Shown piece after piece: positions 22,682-33,890 of a DNA stretch of 64,000 bases. A program made the position numbers and the translations under genes. The DNA lies in NCBI GenBank assembly GCA_916613615.1, contig OU744730.1, forward strand, positions 2,480,001-2,544,000. The letters run 5' to 3'. How positions within the stretch are numbered: position 1 is the first letter of the stretch; each line of letters begins with the position of its first letter. This DNA comes from Steromphala cineraria. Taxonomy: Eukaryota > Mollusca > Gastropoda > Trochida > Trochidae. The notes under the pieces are model-generated. The model saw nothing but the letters and a program-made list of their open reading frames with translations, was not told the DNA's origin and ran no database searches.

Positions 22682-23674
22682 TCATACATTGTATAACGGA
22701 TCGTTACCTTGATCATTGAGATAGTCTAGTGGTGTATACCCGAGCTTGTTATGTTTCTTCATGTGTGATTCAGGGAGTTGCTTCAGCTGTTGTATTTCTT
22801 CATCACTAATTCCTCGCCTCCTACACAGGAAGTGGAGTGGAGTGTTCCCGTACATGTCGGCCTTGTCTCCCTCTTTGATCAATGTCAGAACATCCTTCAC
22901 CCGAGGTGATCCCTTGCAGAGAACATGAAGTGGTGTGATTCCATTGTCATCTTGCTTGTTCAAGTCTCCCTTTCCTGTGTTGGTAATACGAAGCTTGACA
23001 TTGAAGTCAACCCTTGTATTTTCACAAAGATAGTGGAATGGTGTTGTTCCATGTTCATCCCCTTTATTGAAGTCTCCTTTCCCTTCATTGATCACAAGAT
23101 CTACAGTGTCCAGTTGAAGGCCTGAGAATGCACAGAGATAGTGCAGTGGAGTTGTTATGTGATCACATTTGTTTAGATCACCTTTAGCTTCAGTGATGAT
23201 CCACTTAATTTCTTCACAAGTTACGGTCTGACATTTCAAAAGACAGAGAAGAGGTGTCTGTCCAAATTGATCCGGATCATTAACGTCTCCTCTTCCTTCA
23301 GTGATGATCACTCGTACAGTTTCCATGTGGACACTATGTTGATCATCAGTGTTAGTTTTGAGCTGACAGATATAGTGAAGAGGTGTTTGTCTATACTGGT
23401 CACGGATATTGACGTCTCCTCTTCCTTCAGTGATGATCACTCGTATAGTTTCCATGTGATGGCGATGTTGCTCATCAGCACCAGAAGCAGAAGCAGCAGC
23501 AGGACTATTCTCGAGCTGACAGAGATACTGCAGGGGTGTCCTCCCTCTCGTATCCCGTATCTCCACATCAGCTCCGGCCTTCCTCACCAGAGTCTGCACA
23601 GCTACCATGTTTCCACTCTTCACAGCTGTCCACAGCATGGTTGGACCATTCTTTCCTGGTCGGTTGATGAACTG
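22682..23674 (-). CDS. STAND-ankyrin gene, ankyrin-repeat exon
   Basis: The exon starts after TTCTGTTCACAG at 23,674 in phase 0, joining the NTPase exon. It encodes eight ankyrin units with a cysteine-containing core: RGRTPLQYLC, YRQTPLHYIC, FGQTPLLCLL, HITTPLHYLC, HGTTPFHYLC, NGITPLHVLC, YGNTPLHFLC and LGYTPLDYL. Ankyrin repeats form a stacked helical scaffold for protein binding; in sensor NTPases they usually serve as the recognition arm. If the frame is read through, it stops at 22,682-22,684 (…DPLYNV). A good donor at 22,708/22,707 (AAG/GTAACG) would instead splice to the exon at 22,015-21,917. Two 3' ends are therefore possible. Confidence 0.85.
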   Translation of the reverse strand, partial: QFINRPGKNGPTMLWTAVKSGNMVAVQTLVRKAGADVEIRDTRGRTPLQYLCQLENSPAAASASGADEQHRHHMETIRVIITEGRGDVNIRDQYRQTPLHYICQLKTNTDDQHSVHMETVRVIITEGRGDVNDPDQFGQTPLLCLLKCQTVTCEEIKWIITEAKGDLNKCDHITTPLHYLCAFSGLQLDTVDLVINEGKGDFNKGDEHGTTPFHYLCENTRVDFNVKLRITNTGKGDLNKQDDNGITPLHVLCKGSPRVKDVLTLIKEGDKADMYGNTPLHFLCRRRGISDEEIQQLKQLPESHMKKHNKLGYTPLDYLNDQGNDPLYNV

Positions 23675-24026
23675 CTGTGAACAGAAATTTGATTATTCTA
23701 GTTTTACCTGAAGAAAAACGGCAAAATCTCATTTGTTGAAATATCTAATAAATGAACACTTTGCCAATGTCAAATTCAATATTCACATGTGTAAACATTT
23801 GTCAATTTACCATATATTATCATCTTTTATTACAAAAAATATGACTTCAGATTTCATTGAATAATTGAGTTCAATTAAAACATATTACAGTTTTCTTTTG
23901 AAAGAGGTTTTATTATAAAAACATTCCTCATTTTCATTTTACCTACGTCATTAGATAATTATGATTTAATTTAGATATCAGCATTTATAAGAAAGTGAAG
24001 ATTAATGCAGCTGTTTTACTTTTTAC

Positions 24027-25189
24027 CTTCTGTTCCTTACTGTTCATACAAGCGAAGACAAGAGCTTCACAGAACTCTTTACTCTGACATAGTCTGTGCT
24101 TGTACACAGAGTAGTCTCCCTTGAATAGCTCTTTTTGGAACCTCTCAACTAAAGCCTTCAGTACTGGAGCGTTTGGCTTCACGGTGATGTAACACGGAGC
24201 TCTGGTGCTGTCTTCTTCAGATTTTGCGATGATCATCTTCTGTCGTATAACAGAGAGAGTTGCATACTGAACACAGTATAGAGGGTCAATGTCATTGATG
24301 ACATTCAGTACACTCTCATACACTGATGGATGGGCAAACGAACAAACCGTACCATACCACACAGTGATATAGCTATCTTCTTGTTCTTTTCCTACTTTCA
24401 GTAGTGCAAGTCGTTTATCTTCATCCTCGTTCTGAACATTGAGCTTACCATCATTCTTGATCATTAGCTTAAAGAGATCCCCGCAATTGTCATTGAAAAG
24501 AACCTTAGTGGTCATGTCCAGAAACTTTAATGGTGATTCAAAAAATTCTTCAATAGGTACATCATTTCCCTTTGACTTAAACTTTGAAATCATTTTGCAG
24601 CAAAACGGGAAGCCATGTGCGACTTCCATATTGCAAACCCTTGTTATTGTTTCTGGATCAATAGTCACGTTCTCATGTCCAAGATGATATTCCAGGATCT
24701 TCCGTCTCTCGACAGTCACTTTTCTTTTACTCAGGTCAATAACACACTCCTTGTCGAAAATGGAATCTGTAAGACCTCAAAGATAAACCTTAGATTCATT
24801 TACAACATTTTTCCGACTGATGAAGATGACTTTGAGTTTTTGATTTTCTTCTTCAATATCTTTTAAAATGTCCTTAATGACATCAAACCATTTCTTGATT
24901 AACTGCGGGTCAGCAAGAAAAGCGCCAAATCTATCATCAAACATAATGACCTTATCTTCTTTCATCTTAGCTATCTGTTCATACTCCTTAGGTTTGAAGA
25001 TAGTGAAGACTCCGACATTCTTCAGCAGGAACTCCTTCAGCACTAGGTAACCTAGAACAGTCTTGCCGTCCCCAGCATTCCCTGTAATTGTGATCCATCG
25101 CTGAACTTTCATCTTGTTAAGGACATCGTCCACAGCTGACACTCGAACCATCCCTGCCGTATAACTCTCTATTTTCTCCTTTGTTCTCT
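24027..25189 (-). pseudogene. STAND-ankyrin gene, NTPase exon with in-frame TGA
   Basis: The main exon of a nSTAND3-like signal-transduction NTPase. After RTKEKIESYTAGMV it shows Walker A GNAGDGKT (25,082-25,059), Walker B KVIMFDDRFG and a sensor-like strand VIFISR. Such NTPases act as nucleotide-driven switches in the cytosol that oligomerise when the C-terminal repeats sense a ligand, as in NLR-like immunity and cell-death regulators. The frame is continuous to the donor at 24,027 (GAACAGAAG/GTAAAA) except for one TGA at 24,777-24,779. Homology-like sequence resumes immediately after it (GLTDSIFDKECVIDLSKRK). The rest is undamaged, so the TGA may be a recent null allele, an early pseudogene lesion or a base error. 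Acceptor ATATAG precedes 25,189. Confidence 0.8.
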
Positions 25190-25600
25190 CTATATAACAG
25201 TAAAAACATCGATTTCAGTAATGAGCAACATTTGAAGGATGAATAAGATAACTTTGGATATCACACGTAACATTTCAGACGTAAATATATGTTAAAAAGT
25301 GTAAAAAAATCCCAATTATGACGGTGTCACATCAATATCCAAAACCGTCTGAAATTTTAATACCCCAGCATATGTTAGAAAACCTCTGGCATAGCATGTC
25401 TTCATCACAAGCCTACAGTTTACCTTTTCTTTATACTCTTAAAATGTTGAATGAAGCAACATATTTGGTAATTTAAGCATTTGATAAGTGTCTTGAATGA
25501 ATGATAATTAAATTGCACTAGTTTGGTACTCGTCAAGATGCAATCACAAGGATGTTGTATTCAGCTCTTTGAAAAAATAATTAAAGGTAAAAAGATTTAC

Positions 25601-25633
25601 CTGATAAATCACGTAGGTGGTCAGGTATCGTCA
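25601..25633 (-). CDS. STAND-ankyrin gene, 33-bp micro-exon
   Basis: Bounded by TTTTGCAG and GTAAAT. It encodes TIPDHLRDLS in the only frame that joins its neighbours: one base is taken from the upstream exon (Val) and one carried to the next (Glu of ERTKEK). The agreement of phase on both sides is strong support. Confidence 0.75.
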
Positions 25634-27082
25634 CTGCAAAATAACAATAACAGCTATAAATAATGAATAAGGTTTTTTCAACAATATTTAGGGTTTTTAT
25701 TAAATTAGGAAATTGTTTTATCAGATATGTCTGTTTTATCTACGTTGTTCGAAATGGAGACTATGATTGATACTACTAAAAGTTAAACAACAATCATTTT
25801 CGATCAGGCGCATGTATTCCTACTGACTATGTGTTTCACTGTGGTGAAGAGGAACTGTATTTAACTAACTGTTACAGATACCTTGGGCTCTGGATATTTG
25901 TAAACATAAGAGTATGTGAGAGGATAATGCAAAGCAGCAAGCCGTGCACTGTCAGATATGTATTATCGAATGTTCATTCACTCTGAAATGAGATTCAATC
26001 TTTTTTCATGAAGCACCAGTGATAAACCCAACATTCGTAGCATTCAACGATGACTAGAAGTTTTTATTTCTCCTGAGATGAGACATTTTACAGCCGCTTC
26101 TCGCCCACAAACTAAGAGACAAGAGGCCTCATGTAGGTAACAACTGTATACTGGTGAACTACTCCCTCCACCACCCGAAATATTGCTCACATTTATCTTA
26201 TGCTATCATGTTTTATATGTACTTTTAAGTAGTTTATAATGTAAGACCCATATTGAATTCCAATATTTTAAAACGTATTTTACTGTATTTGTGGTATTTT
26301 TAGCAATAGTTCACTGAAATGGCCGAAACTTAAGCCCCGGGGTGTCGACATGAAGGCGAATTTTCACAATTCCCGGTTCCTAAATATACCTTTGAATGTC
26401 GTCCTTGTCGTGTACGACTAGATTTTATTTTATTTTTACCCACTATGGCACTAGTTGCCACCCAAATTTATACCCAGCGGACGCAATAGCGGTAACCGAG
26501 ACGCAGGAAACATACATACATAACGATGCGAAAGCGGGTAAGTTTAAATCTATGGCACTTTTGCTGGGGGGGGGGTGTTTTACTTTTTACATCGTAATAA
26601 GTATTGTATTGTTGATTAAAACATGAAATATGATATCAAACTTTCGACGAAAGATTGTTCTAAGGAGTGATGTATTTTTCATCAAAATAGGTAAATTTCA
26701 TCACGATGCACATGTCAATGGGGCTTTAATTGGTCTTATGCTCAGACATCTGAAAACATTTAAGCACATTTATACGTCTTTTTAATATACTTTAGCGCAT
26801 TTATGAGCATTTTATTGTATATACAGATGTGTGACAACGGAATAAATTACTTTTTCTCTTCTTCTTCTTTCTTAACAAGACCCATTAGAGGTTATATGGT
26901 GTATGATTAGGAAGGAGATTTGATAAATCAGCATCTTGACTAGTCACACATTATAAAACCGGCGATCACAATACCATAAAATTTGTTTTAAACAAAGTCG
27001 ATTTCCCTAAGTTTTCCCTAAGGTTTTTTGAATGATCTTTATTTGATGTGCTCAGCTGACCCTTTTACTAAGAAGGACTTAC

Positions 27083-27186
27083 CAATCGTTTTGTTAACGT
27101 TTATATTGATTCCAGCCATGTGTACAGTGCCCACGGTTCCTCCACCAGCTGCACCCGTCATGTTTATAGAAAGACCTGCTGTGGTT
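27083..27186 (-). CDS. STAND-ankyrin gene, glycine-rich linker exon
   Basis: Acceptor TTTCCTCAG and donor GTAAGTCC are both near consensus. It encodes TAGLSINMTGAAGGGTVGTV and then HMAGININVNKTI, a Gly-rich, beta-prone linker of the type that often precedes the NTPase in this family (recollection, not a search). It takes two bases (GG) from the previous exon to make Gly and passes one to the micro-exon. Confidence 0.7.
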
Positions 27187-27591
27187 CTGAGGAAACAAAT
27201 ACGATAAGACCTCAGACGCCAGTTGGTGGGAAAACGTATGATGGTTTGTAATATACCCATGATCATAAATGTTGTCAGCCAAAATATATCACCTACGTCT
27301 CAATGAGTTACAAAGCACAGTTATGGAAGAGGATGTCATGGAGAGTGAGTAAAATAAGTGTTGCTCTGAAAATATATTAACTAAACTGTCACGAGTAGTA
27401 GTATTCTCACCTCTTTCACATTTGCATCGAGGTGTTCAAGTTTGTTATTTTAAATGATATTAGTTCAATATTAAATATAATATTATTAGTTTACTGATAC
27501 ATGAAGTCTATAGTTTCAGCTATTGTCAATATGATGAGTAAAGAGAATTAATGATATAATGAATTTGGAATTCTACAATTGACAAGTTTTT

Positions 27592-27626
27592 ATCATATCA
27601 TATCATATCATATCATATCATATCAC
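27592..27626. repeat. TATCA pentanucleotide microsatellite
   Basis: About seven perfect ATATC/TATCA units, in the intron between the first two recognised STAND-ankyrin exons. Confidence 0.9.
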
Positions 27627-27845
27627 AATTACATTCATAACACTTGATTTCTTAACATTTAAGTTATTCCGTTACAACAATGAATGGTCTTGAAATAGTA
27701 TAGAACAACCATTTGAACGTGGAAGCTAACGATCTTTGATCGGTTTTCAAGACCCAATGACATTTATTTTCAAACATATGTGGAGGTTTCTCATTAGTTA
27801 AAACACGTTCAAACAATCTCATGAATCAAGTTATACCATACATAC

Positions 27846-27958
27846 CCCTCCGTTCTCTCCTCGGGTTCATTGTTTCTATAAACGGCTGTGGTTTGAGCAG
27901 TGTCCCTCCCGATCCTTGTCTCTTCCTCCCGTCCATCCATCATTCGTTCAGACGAACT
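27846..27958 (-). CDS. STAND-ankyrin gene, first recognisable coding exon
   Basis: Acceptor TTCCTTGTCAG at 27,958 and donor GTATGT after 27,846. It encodes SSSERMMDGREEETRIGRD, then TAQTTAVYRNNEPEERTEG: polar, acidic and probably disordered. Two ATGs (MMDG) could be the start if the upstream part is 5' UTR; otherwise a further 5' exon with an effector domain lies upstream and was not found. Phase out (two bases) matches the next exon. Confidence 0.55.
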
Positions 27959-27999
27959 CTGACAAGGAAAATAGCAAGTTCTGTTTATCAAGTTGTAGT

Positions 28000-29290
28000 C
28001 CGCACAGTTGACAAAGGGCTCATACATTCATCCAAGTCACAAAACACTAGCAATAAGACCTTTGAGTAAGGAAGAATTTACTTCCCCCGATTTTAACTAC
28101 TCTTTAGATGAACCTGTTAGGATTAACAAACCTGCATGTGCAGGTCATCCGCTCAGCGTTAGAGCCTTCAAGAAGCCTGGAATACTGTTAAAGTTAGGCG
28201 CTTCAACTGTCACCAGATTGTAATCTCATATCTTAGGATATGAATTTACGTTTTGCTTAGGCCGTAACTGGCGTTAACTTTAACATAGTTTTTCGGGTTA
28301 TTCAAAATTATTAAAGAAACTTATTGTGGACTTGGATCGTTGAACCATGTATAACAAGATAATAAGAACCACAAGATACAATTGGTTCCAGATATGGATC
28401 ATTACAGCAACAAATGTAAAACTAGTGCGCATGTATCCTATATTGCAACATAGCATATATAACGGAGTCTTCCAAAAATTATTTTTCGTTTTAACTGATC
28501 TGAATTTTACTTTAATACCGATTGGCTTGAAATGTGAATTCGTAACCAAAACAATTAAGCTATTATGCCTATACTCAGAGATTATTTGTTTAGGCATTAT
28601 GATACGTGCAAAACGATTGCTTTTTAACAAATATTTGATTATGTTAGCGATTCAAGTCCGTGGTTTCCATTGGTTAGGCAGCCAAACTAATTTTATGAAC
28701 CCTGACGATGAATGAATTTATGTTAGAATATAATGATTAAATTATTAAAATTTGTTTATTTATTACGTGTGTAGATATGCCTTTGAATCAAGTTTGATAG
28801 CTTCAATTTTAATCATTTATCTAGTTATTTTACATTTGGACACAATTGGTATGAATTAGTTTGACTGAGGAATACATGTCGTCATTGATCTACTGTATTC
28901 GACTCTAGATAACACCTGAACGGAAAACAGTGTTTCCCTTAGTGAAATGGTAGTCAAATTTTAAATGACTTTGATTTCATATTATATAGGCTTTATTCAT
29001 TTCCCCAAATTTTAAATCGACATATTAGATCTAGATGTCATTGTGACTGGCCGTCATGACCTTGGCTTTATTTTGTTGCGGTATGCAATTACGGTTCAAT
29101 TGTCTACCGATAAAACGTAGAGTTACGTCCCTTTGAAATGCGTCGTTTTTTCGGTGACATGACATGAATTTTTTAAAAAGGAATTCACAATTTTATAATA
29201 GGATTAAAATACACTAAATCAATTGATAAAATAGCCACACATCTATATTTTTAAAAGATAAGACTATCAATAGTGGATTTTAAGGCCATA
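28000..29290. other. Non-coding upstream flank of the STAND gene
   Basis: No exon, repeat or promoter could be supported. Two frames of 110-122 codons overlap on opposite strands at 28,298-28,715, but neither resembles a protein family. Confidence 0.4.
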
Positions 29291-29312
29291 GAAAAGCTTT
29301 TCACACGGGATG

Positions 29313-30833
29313 CAGTGAACTCGTAGACAAAACCGGCTCGTAGACACGAAATCCGGTGAACTCGTAGACAAATTGAGAAGTGATCTCGTAGACAGGTTTT
29401 CAAATAGGATTTGTACTAATAGTAACCAACTTATATTTATCAAATTCACGCTATTGAACACTGATAGGTTGGGTTAAACAAATAAAGAGAATACAATCTA
29501 AATTTGTTGTGTTTTGAACTATTAAGGAGGTTGGATACAAAATATCGAGGTATTAAGAAATAGCTAAATTTGGTCTTATTTTGTTGAAAAATATGTCTTG
29601 AATCAAATTGTGTCATAAAATACCATGTCACCACAGTTTTTGTTCGAAAAAGGGCCCATCCGTTAGGGCACCCAATGATGAAAATACAATAATTTAAAAA
29701 CTCCTTTTCGAGATAACTTTTGAATATAATTGTCATTTGAATGTTTTTCTATTAAGCCATTGCAGTATGGAAGTAAACTAAGTCAGAAAAAGGGAACTTG
29801 AAACTAATATGAAGTAAATACATACAAATAACCTTTTTCTTTGTATGACTATTTTTGTAAAATTTCATTCTTTTATGAAAAAAAATCGATTTCTCGTATT
29901 AAGATTTTTTTGAAAATTATATATTTTATAGTTAATACACACTAGAATAAGATTAAAAAGAGAAAAAGATATGTCACCAGCGGATAACAGAGATATTCAC
30001 ATTCAATTAAGCCAAATCAATGAAAATCAACATCCAGGGGAGATAACTCTTCATTGTCAACATTACCCTTTTTAGAAATTTTCATTAGTTTTAAAGGTTA
30101 ATGAGTGAAATAAATTTTATCATAAAACAAATACTTATGTTCACAAATATAACATAGTCATTGTTTTTTATTAAACTAAATCATTATTTAATTTTTTAGT
30201 TTTTTTATCTCACACTTGCAGTGAAAAATAAACAAAATAGCATAAACTTTAAAAATAGCTCAATCTGATTATCTGACTGTTTGGGATGCGCATAAACAAA
30301 GGTATCCAACCTCCTTAAATGAATCCAATATCCATGTGTTATTTTTAATTCTTGGAGTTCTTGTTTGATCTTTAAATAAAATAAATTGAGGTAAGTATGA
30401 TTATATTTATCAACAACAACACAATCAACACCAGCTTAGAGACGAGAAGACACCCGGAAAGATGAAAGACGGTAAGTCACTGACAATCAAAACAAACGAC
30501 TAATCATGTTTTTACAATTTGTTTACAAATATATTGAGTCAAACAATTAATTTTAATCCACTTGCATGAGTAGAAGAGACTCAAACTTACCTGTAAAAAC
30601 ACCTATAGTATATAAACCACAACAACATTCAAGGTAAAGTTAGTCATATTCTCGTGATCAGTTTTCATGCAACATAATATGAAATATTATAAACGTCAAG
30701 GATAATTAAAAATAATACTCAATATTGACTTAGAAATACAAATTAATTACTGTCTACGAGATCACTGTCTACGAGATTGTTTTGTCTGCGAAATTCCCGT
30801 GTCTACGAGCCGGTTTTGTCTACGACTTCCCTG
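29313..30833. mobile_element. TIR element with repeated CTCGTAGACA boxes
   Basis: Inverted ends of about 80 bp share GTAGACAAAACCGGCTCG and several CTCGTAGACA copies (left 29,313-29,405; right 30,750-30,833). Repeated sub-terminal boxes are usual transposase-binding arrangements. An imperfect direct repeat flanks the element: AAGCTTTTCACACGGGATG at 29,294-29,312 and AAGCCTTTCACACGATG at 30,835-30,851. It could be an unusually long target duplication. No transposase frame exists; most of the interior is a second, nested element. Confidence 0.6.
29526..30314. mobile_element. TTAA-flanked (piggyBac-like) MITE nested in the TIR element
   Basis: Perfect 13-bp TIRs, GGAGGTTGGATAC (29,526-29,538) and its complement (30,302-30,314), are each flanked by TTAA (29,522-29,525 and 30,315-30,318). 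TTAA duplication is the signature of piggyBac-type transposition. The 789-bp AT-rich interior has no coding capacity. It sits wholly inside the CTCGTAGACA element, so it inserted later. Confidence 0.6.
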
Positions 30834-30848
30834 CAAGCCTTTCACACG

Positions 30849-30943
30849 ATGACCACAGGGACAAAAGTCGACCGAAACTTCTGTCGCCGAATCCTGTATA
30901 TATTCTCGCACATCGAGCCGCATACTATCCAGTGGGGTTGCAG
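30849..30943 (+). CDS. Candidate exon 1 of a small spliced gene
   Basis: ATG at 30,849 in a GC-richer patch opens MTTGTKVDRNFCRRILYIF and runs to a donor after 30,943 (TTGCAG/GTAGAG). A second plus-strand frame is also open across the patch (…SRPKLLSPNPVYILAHRA). Both frames remain open across a splice to 32,077, so the frame in use cannot be settled by eye. Neither product is recognised. The ATG lies inside the direct repeat that flanks the adjacent transposon. Confidence 0.3.
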
Positions 30944-30949
30944 GTAGAG

Positions 30950-32070
30950 ACTCTCGACATTGTGTATAAACTTGGTATTTAAAGCATCTTTAATTCTTGA
31001 GTCCAAAAAGATAAAGCAGTTACCTTTTCAGAGAGTTGATAATATTTAAGAATACATGCTCATTTGACATTTATCCTTGTGTAATGGGTTTTCAGTCAGA
31101 TAAGGAATAAAGACCTGTATTTGAAAAATTACCACATGTATTGATGAGAAATTACTCTAAATCATTTATTGCCATATTATCTAATAGAAAATTTATGAAA
31201 ACCAATTATATTTAACATTTGTACAACATAGAATGCCTTTAACATAACTTTGAAAAAATCTGGACTATCGAAGTAGTGTCATGTGTTTTCAGTCACTTTC
31301 TTGAACCTCTGTTATTTAGAATATGCAGGACAGTTTTTCACAGTTTATGTTCCATAATGACACAGAAAGTTGACATAAGTCTGACTACAACTATTTAATT
31401 GATTTTTTAAAAGTAAATATTATTCTAGATAAAAATAACTTTGATTCATCATATTTGATAATGAAAAATCGAAAAACGTGAAACACTGGGTTCAGAGGGT
31501 GACCTAACTATTTTTCAGACAGGATATCAGTTCTCATAGTTTAAGGTGCTTTAATATAGGCTTCTCTTGGAGTTTGTCCATATTTTAAAAAAATGTATTG
31601 TGCACTAATAGAAAAATCATTCAAAACCACCGAGACAACTTTCAATGTTTTGAAATAAATTTGATAAGAAATAACACTGAAAAAAATGAATATATTTTTT
31701 CTTAAAATGGTAAGTGACAATAAATATTATCACATCAAGACATCTCATTATGTGAAGAATTACAAGGAAATTAGGTTAAAAGTTATTAGAGCAAGGTTTG
31801 AAAATAAGAAGACTTTCTTTCCCATAGAAAATTGGTATTAGAAAATTTGCTTTAAAATGTGATGTTTTTTATGTTTTGGCCATAATATTTTTTCTTAAGC
31901 AAATTATATTTTAAATGACTATTCCTAGATGTACCTATGAACCCTCTGCTGCAAATAATCAACAAGGTACTTTAATATTCCTTTGAATATTTTCACAAAA
32001 GGGAGTCAAAATGACTGACCGAAAACACATGATGACTGAAAACAGATGACTTGACGATACTTTACTTTTT
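30950..32070 (+). other. Putative intron, AT-rich
   Basis: No features seen between the two candidate exons apart from AT-rich unique sequence. Confidence 0.3.
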
Positions 32071-32076
32071 TTATAG

Positions 32077-32190
32077 CTCAGGTGTCGCCCCAAAACTATA
32101 TGCGGTCAACGAGAAATTGAGCCACTGAAGATCAACCCCACAGAAACGCTCAGACACAACTGTGACAGTCAACATTCCACTTGGTTATAA
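32077..32190 (+). CDS. Candidate terminal exon of the small spliced gene
   Basis: Acceptor TACTTTTTTTATAG precedes 32,077. Joined to the upstream exon, the ATG frame continues SGVAPKLYAVNEKLSH and stops at 32,126-32,128. The alternative frame gives LRCRPKTICGQREIEPLK… and stops at 32,188-32,190. An AATAAA at about 32,474 could serve polyadenylation. The patch is noticeably less AT-rich than its flanks. Product unknown. Confidence 0.3.
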   Translation, partial: LRCRPKTICGQREIEPLKINPTETLRHNCDSQHSTWL

Positions 32191-33089
32191 AAAACTTGCC
32201 TGTTGGTATAACTTGTATAAGCCTTTCCTAATTTATGACTTCTCAATGTTCAAGATAGCTATTAAACATCCAAAAAGTTATTTTCATTTCTAAATATTCA
32301 AATATAAATACTGTTTGAAAGATAATTGTTACAAAAGCCAATCAGGTTGTGTGTTACTGTTTGCTTCAGATGGGTCATATATATTTAAAATCTATATCTC
32401 TCTTTTTAATTTTCCTACATTTTACTTTTGTAATAATATCAACTGAATAATATATGACTGAGTGTCTAACTTATAATAAAGTTTTAACTTTCCAAAATAT
32501 TATGAAACGTTTTGCCTGTGGGTTTCCATAAATCTTTGCTATATTTTGCACATGTTTTTTTTTATCTATGGTGTATTATCTTTTTAGTGCTAAAACATTG
32601 ATAAAAAAAGAGAAAAGTATCAACGTTTGGTGAATGGAGGTAATAATCTGGTAATATTTTTGTCCTTTTGCATTAAACTTTTTGACAAACTCCCCATTCA
32701 GACAAGCATGAACTATATGGGGCTTTCACGGGTACTAGTACTCGAGCCCGAGTCGGGTTCAGCTGGACTCTAGGCAATTTTCTTGATTTTTTGACTGAAA
32801 TGTGTGAAGGTAGTTCAAGACAGGTGATCAACATAACCATTTCAAGACATTGATGTCACATTTATTCTGTATACCGGTAGTACCATTAAGGTACAGTCCA
32901 GGCTCCTATCGCGGTATATTTTGTGGAAATGGAATTCAGGAGGACTTTCCAATTAACAAATATATATGATTTTTACTTGATTATTTCACACTTAATTTCA
33001 AATATATGGTTAACATTTCAGATATTCAAGAATTAACAATTTGACAAACAATAAAGTGTATCACTTGAAAAAAAAGAAAAACAATGTGA

Positions 33090-33890
33090 ACCTTATATGT
33101 GGTTAGACCTAATGATGAAGTGGTGCCTTTTGGTATTTTGGTTATTCTGATTTATTTATTTTTCTGGTTTTCATGGAAAGAGTTTGAACTTAGTGCATAT
33201 AGGGGTAGGGTCCCTTTCCGGGCCATATCACAAAAACTGTTCAATATTTTGTTACAAAACTTGGTATCTGGTTAGACCTAATGATGAAGTGGTGCCTTTT
33301 GGTATTTTGGTTATTCTGATTTATTTATTTTTCTGGTTTTCATGGAAAGAGTTTGAACTTAGTGCATATAGGGGTAGGGTCCCTATCCGGGCCATATCAC
33401 AAAAACTGTTCAATATTTTGTTACAAAACTTGGTATCTGGTTAGACCTAATGATGAAGTGGTGCCTTTTGGTATTTTGGTTATTCTGATTTATTTATTTT
33501 TCTGGTTTCCAAGGATACAGTTTGGACTTAGTGCTTATGGAGGGTAGGGTCTGTTTCCGGGCCATATCTTCAAAACCATTCAATATTTGTTTACAAAACT
33601 TGCTTTCTGGTTAGACCTTATGGTGGTGTGGTGCCTTTAGCTATTTTTGTTATTCTAGATTTTTTTTTTTTCTGGTTTCCATGGAAGCAATTTGGAAGTT
33701 TAGTGAATTTAGTGGGTAGGATCTGTTTCCGGACCATAACTCAAAAACTATTCAATATTTGTTTACAAAATGAGGTTAGATCTAGTGTTGATGTGGTGCC
33801 TTTTGCTATTTTTGATATTCTGAATTTCTGACCTTTTGATGGTTTTCATGGAATCAATTTGAACTTACCGGTAGTACATATGGGGGTTAG
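33090..33890 (+). repeat. 169-bp tandem array, about five copies
   Basis: Identical starts at 33,184 and 33,353 fix a 169-bp period. The unit includes GTGGTGCCTTTTGGTATTTT, a GGTTTTCATGGAA box and GTAGGGTCCC. The first three copies are nearly identical and later ones decay. Open frames here are by-products of the repeat. Two more diverged copies occur at 42,240-42,475 on the far side of the giant palindrome. Confidence 0.85.

Larger units (their letters stand above)
22708..27958 (-). other. Whole STAND NTPase-ankyrin gene model
   Basis: Exons in transcript order: 27,958-27,846, 27,186-27,083, 25,633-25,601, 25,189-24,027 and 23,674-22,708 (or to the stop at 22,682), optionally followed by 22,015-21,917. 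All junction phases agree (2, 1, 1, 0, then 1). With the 22,682 end the coding length is 2,406 bases, 802 codons counting the final stop and the internal TGA. Order of parts: disordered N-terminus, Gly-rich linker, NTPase, helical arm, eight ankyrin repeats. No catalytic effector domain is visible. Introns of 0.35-1.9 kb are AT-rich and show no other features except a TATCA microsatellite just outside exon 2. Confidence 0.7.

Noticed and set aside
28298..28715. Two frames of 110 and 122 codons on opposite strands
   Set aside because: They overlap antisense, lack recognisable motifs and lie in AT-rich DNA; probably chance.
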